The translations under genes and the position numbers were made by a program. Of a stretch of 35,896 bases of DNA, positions 31,360 to 35,896 are shown piece by piece (the stretch's first letter is position 1; every line of letters begins with the position of its first letter). The DNA comes from Faecalicatena contorta (lineage in GTDB: Bacteria; Bacillota; Clostridia; Lachnospirales; Lachnospiraceae). Under the pieces are notes generated by a model. The model saw nothing but the letters and a program-made list of their open reading frames with translations. It was not told the origin of the DNA and did not search any database. The stretch covers positions 1 through 35,896 of the forward strand of contig NZ_JAFBIZ010000020.1 in NCBI RefSeq assembly GCF_021531995.1, written 5' to 3'.

Positions 31360-32529
31360 CTATCGTTTATTTCTCAGACGCCCGATAAAGCTTCCCAGAC
31401 GCCCGATCGCCTCTTTCAGATCCTCCAGAGAATACGCATAAGAAACTCTTATAAATCCTTCTCCACATTCTCCGAACGCACTTCCCGGAATAACAGCTAC
31501 TTTTTCCTCCTCCAGGAACCGCATTGCGAATTCTTCTGAAGTCATGCCGAATTCCTGAATATTAGGAAAGATATAAAATGCTCCGAATGGTTCAAAACAA
31601 TCCAGGCGCATTCTGGCAAATTCATGCATCAGAAACCGTCTTCTCTGATTATAAGCCGTCCGCATCTGCTGCACTTCATCCTCACAGTGTCTCAGTCCCT
31701 CCACTGCCGCATACTGGCTGTTCGTCGGCGCACACATAATCGCAAACTGATGAATCTTCACCATCTGCTCTGTGATCACTGCAGGTCCGCATATGTATCC
31801 CAGTCTCCATCCGGTCATGGCAAATCCTTTGGAGAATCCATTGATCACCAGTGTCCGTTCTCTCATGCCCGGAAGAGATGCGATCGACACATGATCGTAC
31901 TTATAAGTCAATTCCGAATAAATCTCATCAGAAAGCACATACAGATCATGTTTTCTGATGACTTCTGCGATTGGTTCCAGATCTTCTCTGGTCATAATTG
32001 CTCCCGTCGGATTATTGGGATAAGGCAGTACCAGAATCTTGGTCTTCGGTGTAATGTGCGCTTCCAGCTCTTCTGCCGTCAGTTTAAATTCATTCTTCTG
32101 CTGAAGTGGAATGACAACCGGAACACCATCCGCCAGAATGGTACATGGCAGATAGGATACATAGCTCGGCTGCGGAATCAGCACCTCATCCCCCGGATCC
32201 AGCATTGCACGAAGCGCAACATCAATTCCTTCACTTCCGCCTACCGTTACCAGGATCTCATGATCCGGGTCATAATCCACCTGAATCTTTCGATTTAAAT
32301 ATCTTCCTATCTCTATCTTCAGTTCCTTTAATCCTGCATTGGACGTATAAAAAGTACGTCCCCGCTCCAGAGAATAGATTCCCTCTTCCCGGATTCTCCA
32401 CGGCGTATCAAAATCAGGCTCTCCTACGCCAAGAGAGATTGCATCCGGCATCTCACTTACAATGTCAAAGAATTTACGAATTCCAGAGGGTTCAATGCCG
32501 GTTATTTTTCTTGATAGTGGATTTCTCAT
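31360..32529 (-). CDS. PLP-dependent class I/II aminotransferase
   Basis: A 389-residue fold-type I aminotransferase. NPTG (about 173-176) and DEIY (201-204) are PLP-contact motifs, and Lys234 in GFSKGFAMTGWRLGY forms the Schiff base. An Arg near the end (RVSYAYS) should hold the substrate carboxylate. Aspartate, tyrosine or a broad range of amino acids are possible. It starts immediately after the Lrp-type regulator (TAATG overlap), a common pairing in which the regulator senses an amino acid and controls the enzyme. The exact substrate is unassigned. Confidence 0.93.
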   Translation of the reverse strand: MRNPLSRKITGIEPSGIRKFFDIVSEMPDAISLGVGEPDFDTPWRIREEGIYSLERGRTFYTSNAGLKELKIEIGRYLNRKIQVDYDPDHEILVTVGGSEGIDVALRAMLDPGDEVLIPQPSYVSYLPCTILADGVPVVIPLQQKNEFKLTAEELEAHITPKTKILVLPYPNNPTGAIMTREDLEPIAEVIRKHDLYVLSDEIYSELTYKYDHVSIASLPGMRERTLVINGFSKGFAMTGWRLGYICGPAVITEQMVKIHQFAIMCAPTNSQYAAVEGLRHCEDEVQQMRTAYNQRRRFLMHEFARMRLDCFEPFGAFYIFPNIQEFGMTSEEFAMRFLEEEKVAVIPGSAFGECGEGFIRVSYAYSLEDLKEAIGRLGSFIGRLRNKR

Positions 32530-33035
32530 TACGGTGTCACCAGCATCCTTTCTGATTTTTTCTTTTCGATCATAAGCGTTCCGTGATCTTTGTATTTTTT
32601 CATAATAAAATATGTCACAGTGCTGACTACATCCTCGATCGGTGCCAGCTTGCTTGAAACGAATCTGGAGATCTCCTGAATCGTTCTTCCCTCAATCAGA
32701 ACCATCAGATCATATCCGCCGGAGATCAGATATACTGCCTCCACCTCCGGATAATTGCTGATTCTCTCTGCCGTCTCATCAAATCCCTTATCTCTCTGCG
32801 GCGTTACCTTCACCTCGATCAGGGCATTGACATACTCACTTCCTGCTTTATCCCAGTTGATCAATGTATGATAGCCACAGATGATCTGTTCCTTTTCCAT
32901 GGCTGCCATCTCATTGGCAATCGTTACTTCATCCGTTCCCAGAAGAACTGCCAGTTCTCCAAGCTCTACTCTGCTATTCTTCTCCAGATACAGAAGGATC
33001 TGTTTTCTGATCTCTGCTGTCTTGTCTGTCTCCAT
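32529..33035 (-). CDS. Lrp/AsnC-family regulator
   Basis: A 168-residue feast/famine regulator. Residues about 5-60 hold the helix-turn-helix (GELAVLLGTDEVTIANEMAAME) and 70-150 the RAM effector-binding domain (VTPQRDKGFDETAERISN and VYLISGGYDLMVLIEG). ATG 33035 has GGAGGTAA upstream; the longer frame to 33071 is less likely. It overlaps the 3' end of the AIR-synthase-like gene by 62 bp and the start of the aminotransferase by one base, so the three are co-transcribed. Confidence 0.93.
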   Translation of the reverse strand: METDKTAEIRKQILLYLEKNSRVELGELAVLLGTDEVTIANEMAAMEKEQIICGYHTLINWDKAGSEYVNALIEVKVTPQRDKGFDETAERISNYPEVEAVYLISGGYDLMVLIEGRTIQEISRFVSSKLAPIEDVVSTVTYFIMKKYKDHGTLMIEKKKSERMLVTP

Positions 33036-33921
33036 CTGTCTTACCTCCATCAAATAACCGAAGAATCTCATCTGGCGCCGGACGGTCTATATACCGCACT
33101 TCTTCTCCGTTATGTATTATCTTATCATTGTTGTTCCTGGTGCGTCCGATTACAGACGCCGGAATCTTCTGTTCTCTCAGCGCATCTGCCAGTACTTCCC
33201 CATCGTCAGTTACCATAAGAAAACTTCCTGTGGATATCAGCTGATACGGATTCAGGCGAAAATGTTCGCAGACTTCTATCGTCTCCTGCAGGATAGAAAA
33301 TTGTTTCATATCCAGCTCCAGTCCCGTATCCAGTTCTTTTGAAAGTTCCCACAGTGCCGCCAGAATACCGCCTTCTCTGATCTGACGTACGGCAGATACG
33401 CCCCTGGCTTTTGCAACATCAATTTCCCGTAGCGCAAATATCTTCTGCCTGTAAGAAAGTATCTGATTGATAAATGCAGGGGCAAAACGCATCTTTAACT
33501 CTTTTTCTCTTTCTTCTGCAATTCTGAGCATGCCGTCCATACCGACCCAGCCCACAAGGACAATGTCCTTACCGGCTCGTGCGGTTTCCAGACACCAGGG
33601 CTCCTCCTTCGGCGCGTGTGCAATTCCCGTAACGATCGCCATCGGATAATTCACAACCGGATTCTGTTCACCTGTAAGTTCCATCAGTTCTATCTGATGC
33701 TCTCTGCAGGCTTCTTTAAGCATCTTACGCATTCCGTTGATCCTGGACTTATATACATACGGCGGGAGCAGAATGCGGGCACTGACGCCACAGCAGGGCG
33801 CACCTGCAGCAGCCAGTGAATTCACTGCCTGTGCGAGTGCATGAACGCCGATATATTTGGACTGACCACATACATAAGCCGTCTCACTTATCATCTGCTC
33901 CGTCTGTGTCTCTACTTTCAT
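32974..33921 (-). CDS. AIR synthase-related (HypE/PurM-like) protein
   Basis: A 315-residue PurM/HypE-type ATP-binding fold. The N-terminal half has YIGVHALAQAVNSLAAAGAP; the C-terminal domain has the GLELDMKQF and GSFLMVTDDGEVLADALREQKIP elements seen in HypE and ThiL-like proteins. It lacks a clear acidic N-terminal metal/ATP motif, so its reaction is uncertain. The last about 25 residues (from DGGKTDGD) overlap the next gene and look unlike the family. It is probably an AIR synthase-like protein with a role in nucleotide or cofactor chemistry; no Hyp or thiamine gene is nearby. Confidence 0.85.
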   Translation of the reverse strand: MKVETQTEQMISETAYVCGQSKYIGVHALAQAVNSLAAAGAPCCGVSARILLPPYVYKSRINGMRKMLKEACREHQIELMELTGEQNPVVNYPMAIVTGIAHAPKEEPWCLETARAGKDIVLVGWVGMDGMLRIAEEREKELKMRFAPAFINQILSYRQKIFALREIDVAKARGVSAVRQIREGGILAALWELSKELDTGLELDMKQFSILQETIEVCEHFRLNPYQLISTGSFLMVTDDGEVLADALREQKIPASVIGRTRNNNDKIIHNGEEVRYIDRPAPDEILRLFDGGKTDGDRQDSRDQKTDPSVSGEE

Positions 33922-33993
33922 CTGCTGCCAATTTCCTTTCTGTTCAAGTACGCCACTTACTCTATGATCCTTTGCATTTTTGCCACTATACCC

Positions 33994-35625
33994 TTACTGT
34001 GAATCCGGGCTCCGGCCTTCCCCTCCCGACTCTTCTTCGGACGATGTCTGGGACGATGCACCGGATGATGAACCCGACGATGTACCGGACGATGTACCGG
34101 ATGATGCACCGGATGCCAGATTGGCTGCCTCATTGATTGCTGCATTAATCTTATTCGGATCCTGTGTTGCAATCGCATTTCTCACCAGCACCGTCGCGGA
34201 AGGATTATTCGATGCCGTTCCGATCTCTATGATCTGATCCGATTTTTCATAGGTACTGTTGTTCACAATCTCCCGTTTGACTTCCTTGCCGTTTTTATAC
34301 TCGATTTTCCACAGTTGTGCCACTTTTCCGGTGTGTGGGCTTCCGGAATACTTCATACTTCCAAGAGCCGCCTGCATATTTTCCTGATACACCACTCCGT
34401 AATCTTCCGTTTTCAATGTCTCACTTTCAAATTCGATCGTACGGTCCGGATCCCTTGTTTCTTTTCCATATATGGTAAATCTAAGCTGATTGTTATCATC
34501 AATCTCACCTTCCAGATAGATTGGGGTCTTATAATTATTCTGGAAAATAAAGTCCAGATAATCACCCGCGATCGCCGCATCTCTGGACGGGTCTACATAA
34601 GCAACCAGCATAGAATGCGGATATCTTTCAATCACTTCAAGTTCTGCATACAGCACCGCATTGTACAAAGTGGTGGACACCTGACAGATTCCTCCGCCAT
34701 AAGAATTCACCACCTGCCCGTTTTCATACGATCCCGCTTCCACATACCCATGCTCTGCGTCATATGGCGCCGTCTCGTCATGCACAGACAACTGTTCTCC
34801 CGGCATCAGGATCTTTCCGTTCAGATGCTCTACCCCCGTCTTCAGATTCTGCCAGCGTTCTCCCCCTCCGGCATCTGTGGAAAATGTTCCCAGCACATCC
34901 TGAATGCTTTCCAGATCTTTCTTAACAATCGATGGTTTCTCCGTCTTCAAAGGCAATTTCACAGAAAAATCGCCGTGATCCCATTCTCCGTTTAATTTCT
35001 TTTCTATCTTTTGAATCGCAGCCTTCATATCGACCGTCTGGCCATCCTGCTCTTCCGTGATCTTAAATGCATTTTCTTTTCTGACGATCTTCGCATCTTT
35101 GGCATGCGCCGCCAGCGGAACTGCTCTCTGCGTGATCACCTGCTTTGCTTTCTCATCATCCAGCGAGATCTCACAGGCAAATACTTTCTTCTCTTTCTTC
35201 AGCCTGCCGATCTGCCTGCTTCGGATCCAGACGCTCCCCGTCTTGCCATACTCGACCGCCTTTTTGGTAAGTTTGTCAATATCTGCATATTGAATCCCCA
35301 TCTCCTCAAGCGTCGCTACCGTATGCTTTTCGTCCACTTTCAGGCTGACTGTCAACGTTTTGTCCTTCTCCTGCTTTTCCACAAGGACTGCTTTCGCTTC
35401 CTGACGGCTCATGCCGGAAACATCACATTCCCCGATATAGATATTGTCACATATCTTATCCTCCGGGAATCCCGAAACATAATGATACAGCACCGCGTAG
35501 GTGATTCCCACAACGATACACGCAAATACAAGCGCCATTCCCAGGATCAGTATCCTTCTTTTCCTTCGCAGGGCTGTTTCCCTTCTGCTGCTTCCTCTTT
35601 TTATCCTATGACGATTCTCAGCCAT
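33994..35625 (-). CDS. VanW-family wall-associated protein with G5-like domain
   Basis: A 543-residue surface or membrane-anchored protein. One membrane span lies near 25-48, two PGBD_4/YoaR-like domains (about 50-230) precede the VanW domain (about 250-390, with YGGGICQVSTTLYNA), and a G5-like domain fills about 425-480 (GKEVKREIVNNSTYEKSDQ). The tail (about 500-543) is Ser/Gly/Thr-rich, encoded by 12-bp repeats. ATG 35625 follows AAGGGG. VanW homologues are widespread in clostridia and do not imply vancomycin resistance; peptidoglycan binding is likely. A 33-residue membrane peptide lies just upstream. Confidence 0.92.
   Translation of the reverse strand: MAENRHRIKRGSSRRETALRRKRRILILGMALVFACIVVGITYAVLYHYVSGFPEDKICDNIYIGECDVSGMSRQEAKAVLVEKQEKDKTLTVSLKVDEKHTVATLEEMGIQYADIDKLTKKAVEYGKTGSVWIRSRQIGRLKKEKKVFACEISLDDEKAKQVITQRAVPLAAHAKDAKIVRKENAFKITEEQDGQTVDMKAAIQKIEKKLNGEWDHGDFSVKLPLKTEKPSIVKKDLESIQDVLGTFSTDAGGGERWQNLKTGVEHLNGKILMPGEQLSVHDETAPYDAEHGYVEAGSYENGQVVNSYGGGICQVSTTLYNAVLYAELEVIERYPHSMLVAYVDPSRDAAIAGDYLDFIFQNNYKTPIYLEGEIDDNNQLRFTIYGKETRDPDRTIEFESETLKTEDYGVVYQENMQAALGSMKYSGSPHTGKVAQLWKIEYKNGKEVKREIVNNSTYEKSDQIIEIGTASNNPSATVLVRNAIATQDPNKINAAINEAANLASGASSGTSSGTSSGSSSGASSQTSSEEESGGEGRSPDSQ
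34040..34111. repeat. Six 12-bp tandem repeats in the VanW tail
   Basis: Consensus GAyGATGyACCG, six units; each codes a Ser-Ser-Gly-(Thr/Ser/Ala) quartet on the minus strand. Units at 34076 and 34088 are identical. The array keeps the reading frame when a unit is gained or lost. Confidence 0.85.
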
Positions 35626-35655
35626 TCCCCTTCTGGTTCCCCCTTAGTATTCTCG

Positions 35656-35757
35656 TTAAACCAGGTATGGAATAATCATGGTCGCAATCATAGCGACAAT
35701 TACAATCATAATAACGATTGCGATGATTCTCCTGGTCCTTTTATTATTAAAATTCAT
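35656..35757 (-). CDS. 33-residue single-span membrane peptide
   Basis: Starts MNFNNKRTRRIIAIV: a basic N-terminus then a single hydrophobic helix to the end. ATG 35757 has AAGGAAG eight bases upstream and it ends 30 bp before the VanW start. The build resembles small stress-related peptides such as Prli42, but the similarity is of architecture only. Confidence 0.6.
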   Translation of the reverse strand: MNFNNKRTRRIIAIVIMIVIVAMIATMIIPYLV

Positions 35758-35795
35758 GAATTACTTCCTTCTTTCATAAAATTCCTCTATATTTT

Positions 35796-35896
35796 TTACA
35801 TTCTATACTGTTTACAGTATTTTTTCAAGAAACAATCCGCACATTTTGGATTCCTTGCCATACAAATGGTTCTCCCAAATGTAATAATTTGAATAT
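35796..35896 (-). CDS. nth: Endonuclease III, C-terminal part (partial)
   Basis: The last 32 codons of a DNA glycosylase/AP lyase that removes oxidised pyrimidines. The iron-sulphur motif C-x6-C-x2-C-x5-C is complete: CMARNPKCADCFLKKYC, preceded by ITFGRTI. The rest lies beyond the window. Its stop is 38 bp upstream of the 33-residue peptide. Confidence 0.9.
   Translation of the reverse strand, partial: IQIITFGRTICMARNPKCADCFLKKYCKQYRM

Noticed and set aside
33994-35625. VanW as a sign of vancomycin resistance
   Set aside because: No vanH, vanA/B or vanX genes are present, and VanW-domain proteins are common in clostridia.
35011-35892. Long plus-strand open frame opposite the VanW and nth genes
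   Set aside because: Antisense shadow; the minus-strand genes have clear domains and ribosome binding sites.
1-35896. CRISPR arrays, tRNA, rRNA genes and complete insertion sequences
   Set aside because: No regularly spaced repeats, no tRNA-like cloverleaf with CCA context, no rRNA sequence and no transposase reading frame were found by eye.

Overview
The window looks like a piece of a Lachnospiraceae chromosome (Bacillota, Clostridia). The gene order greA-lysS, dusB-coaX-birA, the NfeD/SPFH pair, a metK with a SAM-I leader and the AGGAGG-type ribosome binding sites all fit, but the genus cannot be fixed by eye. It splits into an accessory left part (about 1-10,990) and an ordinary housekeeping right part (about 10,990-35,896).

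Left part: the decayed remains of an integrative conjugative element. Reading on the minus strand it holds an XRE membrane regulator (10655-10050), a five-fold zinc-ribbon protein with a degenerate nuclease-like tail coupled to a 59-residue partner (9907-8340), a non-coding and pseudogene stretch, parA-parB (7806-6075), a thioester-domain adhesin run into a beheaded class B sortase by an internal deletion (5789-4099), a CHAP-domain cell wall hydrolase (4058-2349), an unrecognised 393-residue protein (2220-1039) and a small unknown protein (887-564). A plus-strand XRE regulator (171-521) lies at the left edge. No VirD4, VirB4, relaxase or intact integrase is visible, so the element seems unable to transfer alone. 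It abuts the 3' end of lysS, whose product carries an extra tRNA-binding domain.

Right part, almost entirely minus strand: greA-lysS with a consensus promoter; then a ten-gene co-directional run that starts at a perfect TTGACA-N17-TATAAT promoter and reads ktrB, ktrA, SpoU/TrmH methyltransferase, NfeD, SPFH protein, argF, birA, a small acidic protein, coaX, dusB. Next come a histidine kinase/response regulator pair, metK behind a SAM-I riboswitch, a 56-residue membrane protein, an MFS transporter, murA, an AroK-like kinase, a small unknown protein, trmL, a class I aminotransferase with an Lrp-type regulator and an AIR-synthase-like protein, a VanW-family protein, a 33-residue membrane peptide and the 3' end of nth.

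The most interesting items are the zinc-ribbon/nuclease-like pair, the adhesin-sortase deletion, an iteron cluster downstream of parB, the LysRS tail at the element boundary, an AroK-family kinase lacking the shikimate-binding arginine, and several short genes and gene scars below usual ORF cut-offs.
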